This document shows positions 8,185-16,359 of a stretch of DNA of 64,000 bases, piece after piece. The stretch is taken from positions 62,001 to 126,000 of the forward strand of contig NZ_BDAZ01000035.1 of NCBI RefSeq assembly GCF_001612725.1, given 5' to 3'. How positions within the stretch are numbered: the first letter of the stretch is position 1; every line of letters begins with the position of its first letter. The position numbers and the translations under genes are program-made. The notes under the pieces are model-generated. The model worked only from the letters and a program-made list of their open reading frames with translations, had not been told where the DNA came from and did no database searches. This DNA is from Nocardia anaemiae NBRC 100462 (lineage in GTDB: Bacteria; Actinomycetota; Actinomycetes; Mycobacteriales; Mycobacteriaceae).

Positions 8185-9414
8185 TCAACGCAGTGCGGGT
8201 GTCCCTACCAATTCGACCGGCAGATCCCGCAATCCCCGGATGAGCATGCTCTCCCGCCAGCGCAATTCCCCACCATCGGCGGCCAAGCGCAGGTCCGGAT
8301 ACTGCTCGACCAACCTCGTGATCGCAATGCGCGCCTCCAGCCGGGCCAGCCCCGCGCCGAGGCAGTAGTGGATGCCGTGGCCGAAGGCCAGATGGCCGGA
8401 TGTCGAACGCTGCGGGTCGAACTCCGCGGCGTCACCGAAGTGCCGTTCGTCATGATTGGCCGAACCCAATGCGACCAGTACCAGTTCGCCCGCGGGAATG
8501 TCCGTGCCGCCCAGCGTGATCGGTTCGGCGGTATAGCGCAGGGTCGCCACATTCACCGGACCGTCGTAGCGCAGCATCTCCTCGATCAGGGCGGGCACGG
8601 CCTCGGTATTGCCGTGCAGCGCGCGGTAGCGCGCCGGATCCGAGAGCAGGGTGAGCACGGTATTGCCGATCAGGTTCACTGTGGTCTCGTGGCCCGCGAC
8701 CAGGATGAGGAACACCATGGAGATCAGCTCGTCATCGGTGAGGCAATCGCCGTCGGCATTGGCGGCGATCAGGTCCGAGACGAGATCCTCCGCGAGCCCC
8801 TCGGCCCGGCGCCGAGTGATCAGCTGCTCGAAATAGTCGGCGATGGCATCGGTCGCGTGCCGGACCTCCTCGGGCGTCGCGGTGGACAGTTCGACGATGA
8901 TGCGCGACCACTCCCGGAAATCCGCGCGATCGGCGACCGGCACACCGAGCAGTTCGCAGATGACGGTGATGGGCAGTGGAAACGCGTACTCGGACAACAG
9001 ATCCACCCGGTCCGCGCCGTCCGCGGCGATTCGGTCCAGGAGTTCGTCTGCGATCGCGAGCACGCGCGGTGCCAACGCCTCGATCCGGGCGGGCGCGAAC
9101 GCGGGCGTGACCAATCGGCGCAGCCGGGCGTGCCCCGGCGGATCGGTATTCAACAGGTGGTAGCTGATTCGGGTATTCACCGCACCGACGCCGGTGTCAT
9201 CGGTGGGCAGACGGCGGGCCTTGCGGCTGGCGTCGGTGCGCGGATCCTTGCGGATGGCCGGATGACGCAGCACCTCGCGCGCGACGTCCAGATCAACCAC
9301 CAGCCAGGCGCGCACGCCGGTATTCAACTCGATGGGGTGCACGGGGCCTTCGGCGCGCAGCTCCTCGTAGAAGGCATACGGCGTATGAAAGAAGTCCTGC
9401 GGCAGCTTTCTCAT
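8185..9414 (-). CDS. Cytochrome P450, CYP107-like
   Basis: A 409-residue P450 with the usual soluble actinobacterial layout: I-helix LVAGHETTVNLIGN, ExxR-type K helix, and the haem loop FGHGIHYCLGAGLARLE with Cys351 as ligand. The HYCLGA.LAR loop and the length point to the CYP107/CYP105 clan, whose members hydroxylate macrolides, steroids or fatty acids. The open frame extends to 9996, but ATG 9414 is the real start: GGGGAAGGG precedes it and the protein starts as usual for the family (MRKLPQDFF). It is 146 bases upstream of the other P450 on the same strand. Confidence 0.93.
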   Translation of the reverse strand: MRKLPQDFFHTPYAFYEELRAEGPVHPIELNTGVRAWLVVDLDVAREVLRHPAIRKDPRTDASRKARRLPTDDTGVGAVNTRISYHLLNTDPPGHARLRRLVTPAFAPARIEALAPRVLAIADELLDRIAADGADRVDLLSEYAFPLPITVICELLGVPVADRADFREWSRIIVELSTATPEEVRHATDAIADYFEQLITRRRAEGLAEDLVSDLIAANADGDCLTDDELISMVFLILVAGHETTVNLIGNTVLTLLSDPARYRALHGNTEAVPALIEEMLRYDGPVNVATLRYTAEPITLGGTDIPAGELVLVALGSANHDERHFGDAAEFDPQRSTSGHLAFGHGIHYCLGAGLARLEARIAITRLVEQYPDLRLAADGGELRWRESMLIRGLRDLPVELVGTPALR

Positions 9415-9612
9415 TCGACGGCCCTTCCCCGTTCGCGAGTTGTCTTGCGCCCCTTCGATAGTGGCACGCGTCACCGATCTCGACCACCCGAGCGCCGACC
9501 ATAGCGAGCGAAGACGACCAGAGGATGACCGTCGCGCGCACCGTATCCGACGAAAGGATGACTGTGACGATTTCGGCGGGCACGGCCACCGGCGGGCCGA
9601 TACTCTCCGCAG

Positions 9613-10839
9613 ATGGGACCGATTTCTCCTGTCCTGCGCGGAGCCCGGATCGCGAATTCGTTCGCCTTCGGGTTGCAGGGCTTTTTCTTCGCGGTCGTGC
9701 TTACCGAACTGCCGCAGCAGAAGGACCGCTTCGGCCTTTCCGATGGCCTTATCGCGGGTTCGGTGGTACTGGTTTCGATCCTCGCGGGGGGCGGCAGTGT
9801 CGCGGCCGAGCAAGTGGCCACGCGATGGTCGAGCCGAGTCACCGTGCGGATCGGACTGCTGGGCATCACAATCACCGGATGCGCCATCGCGCTGGCTCCG
9901 AATACCCCCGTACTGCTGATCACCCTCGGGCTCTACGGAATCGCGGTCGGCATCGTCGATGCGAGCACGAATATGCAGGGCGTGTTCGTTCAGCACGGGT
10001 ACGGGACCTTCATCCTGTCATCGTTCTACGCGGTGTGGAGTGCCGGATCGATCCTCGGCGCGCTGTTCGTATCCGCCTGCGAGGCATGGGATATCACGCT
10101 GCGTGACTCGCTGTTGACGGCCGCGGGCATCGTTCTGGTGGTCGGATTGGTGCTCGGCCCACGCCTGCTCGGCGCCGCGGAAGCCGAATCCGGTCCGACG
10201 GAAGTGGCCGACAGCGAATCCGGAGCATCCGGGATGGTTCCGCTGCGCAGGTACCTCGCTTTCGGCATCGCGGCCTCGCTGGTATTCGCGATCGATCTGG
10301 CCGTCAGCAACTGGTCGGCGTTGTATCTGAAGGAGGATCTACTCGCCAGTTCGTCCACCGCGGCGTTGGCGTTGGCGGTCTATCAGTGCGCGTCGCTGGC
10401 CGCCCGGCTGAGCGGGGATCTGTGGGTACGGCGGCTCGGCGGACGTCGGGTGGTACGCATAGCGGGGGGCATCGGTGTGCTCGGGCTGGCCGTCGCGGTG
10501 GTCGCGCCCGGGCCGGTTGTCGCGATCGTCGGCTTTCTGATCGGCGGTTTCGGTACCGGCGTTGTCGCACCGCTGTGCTTCAGCGAGGCCGGACAGCTGA
10601 CCAGCGGACGGCAGCTCGACGCACTCATCGCACGTCTGAATCTGTTCAACTACGCGGGCACACTCGTCGGCGGCGGGCTGGTCGGCGCGCTCGCCGCCGG
10701 GTTCGGACATCGGATCGGTTTCGTGATTCCGGTCCTGTTCATGGCAATCGTTATCGGACTCGGGCGCGTATTCCATTCCCGTTCCGAACCGGATGAACTT
10801 TCCGCTTCCAGCGAAGGTCGTGCTGTACTGGACACATGA
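9613..10839 (+). CDS. MFS transporter
   Basis: A 408-residue, very hydrophobic protein with about 12 membrane helices, a central charged loop (residues about 190-212) between two six-helix halves, and the LxxR..G-type loop (VATRWSSRVTVRIG) after helix 2. This is the major facilitator layout. The VDASTNMQGVFVQ segment in helix 4-5 is typical of the YbjJ/fucose-permease-like subgroup. The substrate is unknown. A TACTCT box at 9601-9606 ends 6 bases before the ATG, so the mRNA is probably leaderless. The stop overlaps the start of the following acetyltransferase gene (ATGA), so the two are coupled. Confidence 0.85.
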   Translation: MGPISPVLRGARIANSFAFGLQGFFFAVVLTELPQQKDRFGLSDGLIAGSVVLVSILAGGGSVAAEQVATRWSSRVTVRIGLLGITITGCAIALAPNTPVLLITLGLYGIAVGIVDASTNMQGVFVQHGYGTFILSSFYAVWSAGSILGALFVSACEAWDITLRDSLLTAAGIVLVVGLVLGPRLLGAAEAESGPTEVADSESGASGMVPLRRYLAFGIAASLVFAIDLAVSNWSALYLKEDLLASSSTAALALAVYQCASLAARLSGDLWVRRLGGRRVVRIAGGIGVLGLAVAVVAPGPVVAIVGFLIGGFGTGVVAPLCFSEAGQLTSGRQLDALIARLNLFNYAGTLVGGGLVGALAAGFGHRIGFVIPVLFMAIVIGLGRVFHSRSEPDELSASSEGRAVLDT

Positions 10840-11375
10840 GCAACATCCCAGTCACCGTGGATCGGGCCGGATTGTGGGACGCCGAGGCGCTCAGCGACGT
10901 TGCGGCCGCGACCTTTCCGCTCGCCTGTCCGCCGCACGCCACCGCGGAGGATATCGAGATCTTCATCGCCGAGGTGCTCTCCGGTGAACGCTTCGGCGAA
11001 TATCTGACCGACCCCGCCCGGATCGTGCTCAAGGCGGTGGCCAACGGCGATATCGTCGGCTACGCGATGTTGCACTACGGTGATCCGGCCGATCCCGCCG
11101 TCGCCAAGGCCGTCGCCCTGCGGCCCGCCGTCGAGATCAGCAAGATGTACGTGCTGCCCGGCCACCACGGCGCCGGTGTGTCGAAGGCGCTGATGAACGC
11201 AGCATTGGAGCAGGCCCGCAAGGAGGCGGTCGCCGGGGTGTGGCTTGGGGTCAACCAGGAGAATCAGCGGGCCCAGCGGTTCTATCTCAAGCACGGATTC
11301 GAGCGGGTCGGCACCAAAACCTTCCCTCTCGGCAGCAAATTGCAGCACGATTTCGTCATGCGACGGGTTTTCTGA
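10836..11375 (+). CDS. GNAT-family N-acetyltransferase
   Basis: A 179-residue acyltransferase. Motif A, which binds acetyl-CoA pyrophosphate, is visible as KMYVLPGHHGAGVSKALMN, followed by the motif B region VNQENQRAQRFYLKHGFERVG. The N-terminal AATFPLACPPHATAEDIEIFI region is shared with GNAT proteins that act on small molecules or protein N termini. It overlaps the MFS gene by four bases and is probably translated by coupling. The acceptor is unknown. Confidence 0.88.
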   Translation: MSNIPVTVDRAGLWDAEALSDVAAATFPLACPPHATAEDIEIFIAEVLSGERFGEYLTDPARIVLKAVANGDIVGYAMLHYGDPADPAVAKAVALRPAVEISKMYVLPGHHGAGVSKALMNAALEQARKEAVAGVWLGVNQENQRAQRFYLKHGFERVGTKTFPLGSKLQHDFVMRRVF

Positions 11376-11380
11376 CCGGA

Positions 11381-12133
11381 TCAGGCCACGAACTCGACCA
11401 ACGCCGCATGGAAACTCGGCTCCACCACAGCCGTCAGGTGATCACCCGGCACGATCCGCAACTTCGCATCGGGTAGGGCATCCGCCAGCCGGTTGGGCTC
11501 GACCGCGAACGGGTCCCTGTCACCGGCCAGGACCAGGCTCGGCATCGTGATATCGGCCAGAGTTTTGATCGGCTCGTCGTCGAGGCCGGTCGCGACCGCC
11601 TCGATGGCATCGCGATCGGCGCGCACCGCGTCGGCGAGAATCCGGAACATCATCGCGATCGGTGGTGTCCCCGCACCGTCATCGCGCATGGCGGCACGCA
11701 GATCGTCGATATCGATGACGCGCCGGTCGACGCCGCCGCAATCGAGCACACCCGAGCCGATGCCGCCCACCGCCAGCTTGCACACCCGCTCGTCCGCGCC
11801 CGCGACCAGCAGCGAGATGATCGCACCCATCGAATACCCCACCTGCACAACGCGATCGAAGCCGAGTTCGTCGTACAGCGCACTGACATCGCGTGCCATC
11901 CCCGTCCATGAATACCGCGCCGGATCATGGGGTTTCTCGGACCGACCGTGCCCGCGCGCATCCAATGACACCACGGTATGCCCGGCGGCCTGCAGCGCGC
12001 CGACCACCCCGGTGGCCATCCAGTTCGCATTCGTATCGGCCACAACGCCGTGTTGCAGTACGACCGGGGTGCCTTCGCCCTGCCATACGCGGTAGTTGAG
12101 CTCCAGTCCGTCCCAGGTCTTGAACGTCGTCAT
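11381..12133 (-). CDS. Alpha/beta-fold hydrolase
   Basis: A 250-residue hydrolase. The oxyanion region (LQHGVVAD), the SLDARGHGRS loop, the nucleophile elbow GYSMGA, the acid in LAGDRDPFAVE and the late histidine in PGDHLTAV are all present, so the catalytic triad is complete. The family includes esterases, lipases, haloperoxidases and ring-fission hydrolases; the substrate cannot be chosen. The start is ATG 12133: a TACGAT box lies exactly six bases upstream (12140-12145 on the minus strand), which suggests a leaderless transcript. The GNAT gene converges on it five bases away. Confidence 0.85.
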   Translation of the reverse strand: MTTFKTWDGLELNYRVWQGEGTPVVLQHGVVADTNANWMATGVVGALQAAGHTVVSLDARGHGRSEKPHDPARYSWTGMARDVSALYDELGFDRVVQVGYSMGAIISLLVAGADERVCKLAVGGIGSGVLDCGGVDRRVIDIDDLRAAMRDDGAGTPPIAMMFRILADAVRADRDAIEAVATGLDDEPIKTLADITMPSLVLAGDRDPFAVEPNRLADALPDAKLRIVPGDHLTAVVEPSFHAALVEFVA

Positions 12134-12160
12134 GACCGGATCGTAGCCCGGGGCCAACGG

Positions 12161-12203
12161 TTGACAAGTTCTGCATGTTCAGTTTTTACTGAACAGATCA
12201 GTA
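12161..12203 (+). promoter_or_regulatory. ABC-exporter promoter with overlapping palindromic operator
   Basis: A consensus -35 box TTGACA (12161-12166) is followed about 18 bases later by a weak -10 box TTTACT (12185-12190). Two overlapping inverted repeats cover the -10 region: TTCAGT-TTTT-ACTGAA (12178-12193) and TACTGA-ACAGA-TCAGTA (12187-12203). Both are perfect. A dimeric winged-HTH repressor bound here would block RNA polymerase. The GbsR-type gene at 14006, at the end of the same gene block, is the obvious candidate. Confidence 0.6.
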
Positions 12204-12237
12204 CTTACGGAACACGAGGAACTCTCGAAGGAGCATG

Positions 12238-13125
12238 ATGACCACCGCCGCGATCCGCACCGAGAGCCTGACCAAGCACTACGGCAAGCACGTCGCGCTT
12301 ACCGACCTGAACCTCGAGGTCGGCCAGGGCGAGGTGTTCGGATTTCTCGGACCCAACGGTGCGGGCAAGTCGACCACCATCCGCATCCTGCTGGATCTGA
12401 TCCGACCGACCGCTGGCCGCGTCGAGTTGCTCGGCATCGAACCGCGCGTCGGCGGTGCGCAATTGCGCAAGCGCATCGGATACCTGCCGGGCGAACTCGA
12501 GATCGAGGGCCGCAATACCGCTCGTGAGCTGCTCACCTTCCTCGCCGATCTGCGCGGCGATGTCGCTGCGACGCGGATCACCGACCTCGCCGATCTGCTC
12601 GATCTCGATCTGTCCAAGAAGGTCGGCGCGATGTCCAAGGGCAATAAACAGAAGGTCGGCATCATCGCCGCCTTCATGCACAATCCGGATCTGCTGATCC
12701 TCGATGAACCCACCTCTGGGCTGGATCCGCTACTGCAGCAACGCTTTCTGGATCTGGTCGACGCGGCCAAGCGCAACGGTCAGACGGTGTTCATGTCCTC
12801 GCACATTCTCAGCGAAGTGCAGCAGAGCGCCGATCGAGCGGTCATCATGCGCGCCGGTCGACTGCTCGGCACCGAGAATGTCGAGGATCTGCGCAGGCGT
12901 TCGCCACGCACGGTCGAATTGGTCTTCGGCGAGGACGTTTTCGGCGACGACTTCGCCAGACTGCCCGGCGTGCGCGATCTGTCCGTCGACGGAAAAACCT
13001 TGCGCTGCACCACCGAAGGCGAGGTCGACGGTCTGTTCAAGATGGCTGCGAAATACCAACTGGTGAGCGTGCTGTCCACCGAGCCGGATCTCGAGCAGAT
13101 CTTCTTCAGCCTCTACGGCCGCTGA
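12238..13125 (+). CDS. ABC transporter ATP-binding protein (ABC-2 exporter)
   Basis: A 295-residue ATPase with Walker A (GPNGAGKSTT), a signature motif in the form MSKGNKQKVG rather than LSGGQ, Walker B (LLILDEPTSGLD) and the switch histidine (SSHILSE). The C-terminal domain (about 215-295) matches the DrrA/CcmA-like group that powers drug, lantibiotic or lipid export. The second of two adjacent ATGs was chosen because of its better spacing to GGAG. It is followed by its permease after 40 bases, and a palindromic operator lies just upstream. Confidence 0.92.
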   Translation: MTTAAIRTESLTKHYGKHVALTDLNLEVGQGEVFGFLGPNGAGKSTTIRILLDLIRPTAGRVELLGIEPRVGGAQLRKRIGYLPGELEIEGRNTARELLTFLADLRGDVAATRITDLADLLDLDLSKKVGAMSKGNKQKVGIIAAFMHNPDLLILDEPTSGLDPLLQQRFLDLVDAAKRNGQTVFMSSHILSEVQQSADRAVIMRAGRLLGTENVEDLRRRSPRTVELVFGEDVFGDDFARLPGVRDLSVDGKTLRCTTEGEVDGLFKMAAKYQLVSVLSTEPDLEQIFFSLYGR

Positions 13126-13165
13126 TAACACCAACCGAATCATTTATCGCACAGGAGAATTCGTG

Positions 13166-13930
13166 ATGACTCGCTCGATCTTCACCCAGACCTTGAAGGA
13201 ACAGCGGCGCGGCTTGATCGGCTGGTCGATCGGTTTCGCCATCATCCCGATGATGTATCTGCCGTCCTATCAGTCGCTGAAGGAGCAGGGCTCGCTCGAC
13301 CTCGAGCAGAACAAGATGTACGACGCCATGGGTGTCAACGATTTCGCCAGCTCCAGTGGATATTTGAACGCGACGGTGTACTCGCTGATGGGTCTGCTGC
13401 TGATGCTGATCTTCGCGGTCACCTTCGCGAGCCGTTCGGTGGCGCAGGAGGAGAACGGGATGCTGGATCTACTTCTCGCACAACCGATCAGCCGAATGAA
13501 CCTGCTGCTGCAGCGATTCGCCGCACTGGCCGTGCAGATCGCGACGGCCACCACCGTGCTCACCCTGAGCGTTATCGCCGGGACCGATGCGGGCGGGCTG
13601 GACGTACCCACCGGCAATATCGTAGCCGCCAGCGTTGGCCTCGGATTGCTGGCGCTAGTCGTCGGCGCGATCACGCTGCTGGTCGGCGCGGCCACCGGAA
13701 AGCGTTCGGTGACACTGGGTTCGGCGTCACTGATCGCGGTGGCGGGCTATCTGGCCAATAACCTCGGCGGTGACTTCGTGCGCACGCTGTCGCCCTTCTA
13801 CTGGGCCAATGGCGATGCGCCCCTGATGCACGGCTGGAACGGCACCCACCTGGCGGTGCTCGTCGTCGTGGCCGCCATCGCCGTGGTGCTGGCGCTGGGC
13901 GCCTTCGATCGCCGCGATCTGGCGGTCTGA
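13166..13930 (+). CDS. ABC-2-type exporter permease
   Basis: A 254-residue membrane protein with six predicted membrane helices. The first is near residues 20-37, the next follows a loop of about 45 residues, and the last four are closely spaced. The ENGMLDLLLAQPISRMNLLLQRF segment after helix 2 is the typical cytoplasmic coupling region of ABC-2 permeases, where it contacts the ATPase. It starts at ATG 13166 with AGGAG eight bases upstream; GTG 13163 is possible. It pairs with the ATPase just before it. Substrate unknown. Confidence 0.88.
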   Translation: MTRSIFTQTLKEQRRGLIGWSIGFAIIPMMYLPSYQSLKEQGSLDLEQNKMYDAMGVNDFASSSGYLNATVYSLMGLLLMLIFAVTFASRSVAQEENGMLDLLLAQPISRMNLLLQRFAALAVQIATATTVLTLSVIAGTDAGGLDVPTGNIVAASVGLGLLALVVGAITLLVGAATGKRSVTLGSASLIAVAGYLANNLGGDFVRTLSPFYWANGDAPLMHGWNGTHLAVLVVVAAIAVVLALGAFDRRDLAV

Positions 13931-13940
13931 TCGACCGATC

Positions 13941-13967
13941 CGGGGCGGACCGACACGGTCCGCCCCG
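13941..13967 (+). terminator. Hairpin terminator after ABC exporter
   Basis: A perfect 11-base-pair GC-rich stem (CGGGGCGGACC / GGTCCGCCCCG) with a five-base loop, followed by TTT. It lies 11 bases after the permease stop and 39 bases before the GbsR gene, so it probably reduces read-through from the exporter genes into the regulator. Confidence 0.6.
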
Positions 13968-14005
13968 TTTACCGCTATCCGCATTCTGAAAGGGATACTT
14001 CTGCG

Positions 14006-14497
14006 ATGGGCACCACCGACAACGAGCAGACAGCCGGACCGACTCCGGAAAAGCTGGCATTCGTCGAGGATTTCGCACTCGTATTGGAGCGGATGGGCCT
14101 GGTCCGGATGACGGGCCGGGCCGCGGGGTGGTTGCTGGTCAGCGATCCGCCGGAGCAGACCTTCGGCCAGATCGCCGATGCGCTGCAGGCGTCCAAGGGT
14201 TCCATTTCGTCGGCATTGAAGACGCTGGTCACCATGCGCTGGGTGGACAAGATCTCCAAGCCGGGCGATCGCAAGGACTACTACTCGATCCGGCCAGGGA
14301 TCCTGCCGGAGCTGACCCGTCAGCAGAGCGGCATGTACACCGACCTGACCAACATGACCGCACGCGGGCTCGCACTATTCGACGACCCGAATGGTGCTGA
14401 TGCCGCGCGGGTTAGGGATATGCACGAGTTCTTCGTTTGGATGGGTAAGGAGCTGCCCGCATTGATCGATCGCTGGTACGCGGAGCACCCCTCCTGA
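14006..14497 (+). CDS. GbsR/MarR-type transcriptional regulator
   Basis: A 163-residue winged-HTH protein. Residues about 44-85 hold the HTH (TFGQIADALQASKGSISSALKTLV) and the wing (RWVDKISKPGDRKDYYSI), with long flanking helices for dimerisation. The R-x-x-GWLLVSDPPEQ lead-in is characteristic of the GbsR branch. Members often sit beside ABC exporters and repress them. Here it lies directly after the ABC genes on the same strand, behind a hairpin, and two perfect palindromes sit in front of the ATPase gene. AAAGGGA provides the ribosome-binding site. Confidence 0.85.
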   Translation: MGTTDNEQTAGPTPEKLAFVEDFALVLERMGLVRMTGRAAGWLLVSDPPEQTFGQIADALQASKGSISSALKTLVTMRWVDKISKPGDRKDYYSIRPGILPELTRQQSGMYTDLTNMTARGLALFDDPNGADAARVRDMHEFFVWMGKELPALIDRWYAEHPS

Positions 14498-14498
14498 A

Positions 14499-15308
14499 TC
14501 AGGCGAGCAGCTTCGCCTTCAGTGCCGCGACATCGGTGGCCGACAGCTTCAATCCCTCGCGGACGTAGGCGTCGAAACTGCCGTAGCTCTGGTTCGCCTG
14601 TTCGAAGGCGGCATCCAGCCATCCGGCCGAGACGCCGTTGAGCGGATCGTTCGGGCTGGCATTGCGGTACTGATTGGACAGCAGGTAATCCTGCGTGACG
14701 GTGTCGCGGTCCACGCCGAGGACGGTCAGCAGGACGGCGGAGGTCCAGCCGGTGCGGTCCTTGCCCGCCGTGCAGTGGAACAGTACGGCGCCGTCGGTAT
14801 CGATGATGTCGCGCAGTACCGAGGCGAAGGCCTCGTTCGCGCCCGGCGCCGTGATGAATGCGCGGTAGAGGTCATCGCCGCCGGTGAGGGTGGTGATCAA
14901 GGTTTGCGGCGGGGCTTGGCCGATGACGTCGTTCCAGTTCGCGACCGCACCTGTCGGCACCCGGTCGGCCGCGACGGTGCGCTCATAGACGGTGCGCAGA
15001 TCGTCGACCACGCGCACCTTACGGTCGGTCAGCACGGCCAGATCGGCCGGAGTCGCATTGTTGAGCTGGCCGGTGCGGAAGACGAGTCCGGTGCGCACCC
15101 GGTGGCCGTCGGTGGTGCGGTAGCCGCCCGCGTCGCGGCCGTTCTGCACGCCCTGCAGGTTCAGCGCCCGGTCGAAGGCGACCGGGTCGGCGAGGCTGAC
15201 CGGGTCGGCCGGTGCGACGCCTGCCACCGGTCCGAAGGCGACAGTCAGACCCGCGGCCAGCGACACCGGAACTCGAGCGGAACGACGGACCAGGCCCGCT
15301 CCGATCAT
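14499..15308 (-). CDS. Secreted tyrosine phosphatase, PtpB-like
   Basis: A 269-residue protein with an N-terminal signal peptide (Arg-rich n-region, hydrophobic core about 12-30, cleavage near VAPADP). The phosphatase signature HCTAGKDRTG places the nucleophile at Cys179 and Arg185, with the extended P-loop (AGKDRTG) of the Y_phosphatase3 family that includes M. tuberculosis PtpB, a secreted triple-specificity phosphatase. The RDAGGYRTTDG and LVFRTGQLNNAT motifs are also family features. Its ATG overlaps the zapE stop codon (TAATG), so it is probably translationally coupled to zapE. Confidence 0.85.
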   Translation of the reverse strand: MIGAGLVRRSARVPVSLAAGLTVAFGPVAGVAPADPVSLADPVAFDRALNLQGVQNGRDAGGYRTTDGHRVRTGLVFRTGQLNNATPADLAVLTDRKVRVVDDLRTVYERTVAADRVPTGAVANWNDVIGQAPPQTLITTLTGGDDLYRAFITAPGANEAFASVLRDIIDTDGAVLFHCTAGKDRTGWTSAVLLTVLGVDRDTVTQDYLLSNQYRNASPNDPLNGVSAGWLDAAFEQANQSYGSFDAYVREGLKLSATDVAALKAKLLA

Positions 15309-16324
15309 TACGCCGCTACCTCGAAGCGCGAGAGCGCCAGCAGACGCGAGATCGCGCGCAGATACTTCTTGCGATACCCGCCGTCGAGCATCTCCTTGGA
15401 GAAGATCTCGTCCAACTTCGCCCCCGAAACCGTCACCGGAACGCTCGCGTCGTACAACCGGTCGGCGAGCACGACGATCCGCAGCGCGACCGCCTGATCG
15501 GTCACCGGATGCACATCCGAGATGTATACCGACGACACCCCGGAGATCAGCGCGCCGTACTTGGACGGGTGCAATGTGCTCAAATGCTTCAGCAGCGCGT
15601 CGAATGCGTCGAGCGTGGAACCCGGTGTGGCAGAAGCACGTTCGGTGAGCAGCTCCGGCGAGGTCGGTTCCGGCGCGGGCGGCAGATCGCGGTGCCGGTA
15701 GTCCGGACCGTCGACGCGCACCGCCTCGAAGATCGAACCGAGCTTCTTGATCTCGCGCAAGAAGTCCTGGGCGGCGAAGCGTCCCTCCCCCAGCTGGCCG
15801 GGCAGGGTATTGGAGGTGGCGGCAATCGAGACACCGCGCGCCGACAGCTCGGTCAGCAGCCGCGAGACCAACATGGTGTCGCCGGGATCGTCGAGTTCGA
15901 ATTCGTCGATGCACAGCACGCTGTTCGCCGCGAGCCGCTCCAGCGCGTTGTTGAAGCCGAGTGCGCCCACGAGATTGGTGAGTTCACCGAAGGTGCCGAA
16001 GGATTTCGGCGCGGGCGCGCTGTGGAAAATGGAGGCCAGCAGGTGGGTCTTGCCGACACCGAAGCCGCCGTCGAGGTAGAGCCCGGCCCCGCTGATCGGT
16101 TTCTTCTTCCCGAACAGGCTCTTCTTGTTCGCCGCCTGATGGATCTTGGCGACCTGACCGGCGAAATCCTCGGCCTTGCGGACCGCGGCCGCCTGAGACG
16201 GCTCATTGGGATCGGGAATGTAGGAGGCGAAACTGACCTCGTCGAACATGGGCGGTGGCACCATCTGGGCGACCAACTGGTCCGCCGGAACCTCCGGATG
16301 GCGATCGACAAGGCGCTCTTGCAT
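15308..16324 (-). CDS. zapE: AFG1-like ATPase ZapE
   Basis: A 338-residue P-loop ATPase of the AFG1/ZapE family. Walker A is GGFGVGKTHLLAS, Walker B is LCIDEFELDD, and a sensor-like TSNTLP follows. In E. coli ZapE acts on the divisome at the Z ring; the mitochondrial relative AFG1 helps degrade membrane proteins. Residues about 60-75 contain a lysine-rich insert (KKSLFGKKK). The gene matches the position of M. tuberculosis Rv2670c next to the ribD-like gene, which is divergent from it. The secreted phosphatase gene overlaps its stop. Confidence 0.88.
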   Translation of the reverse strand: MQERLVDRHPEVPADQLVAQMVPPPMFDEVSFASYIPDPNEPSQAAAVRKAEDFAGQVAKIHQAANKKSLFGKKKPISGAGLYLDGGFGVGKTHLLASIFHSAPAPKSFGTFGELTNLVGALGFNNALERLAANSVLCIDEFELDDPGDTMLVSRLLTELSARGVSIAATSNTLPGQLGEGRFAAQDFLREIKKLGSIFEAVRVDGPDYRHRDLPPAPEPTSPELLTERASATPGSTLDAFDALLKHLSTLHPSKYGALISGVSSVYISDVHPVTDQAVALRIVVLADRLYDASVPVTVSGAKLDEIFSKEMLDGGYRKKYLRAISRLLALSRFEVAA

Positions 16325-16359
16325 GCTGGAAGCCTAATGACGTGGTGTGATCTTTCTTC

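Noticed and set aside
7897-9504. 535-codon plus-strand frame across both P450 genes
   Set aside because: It is antisense to two complete P450 genes with intact haem motifs.
8185-9996. 603-codon frame that would make a P450 with a 190-residue N-terminal extension
   Set aside because: The extension is charged low-complexity text overlapping the MFS gene, and ATG 9414 has a strong ribosome-binding site and the normal family N terminus.
14499-15914. 471-codon frame extending the phosphatase into zapE
   Set aside because: The extra part is out of frame with zapE coding and lacks a signal peptide, which appears only at ATG 15308.
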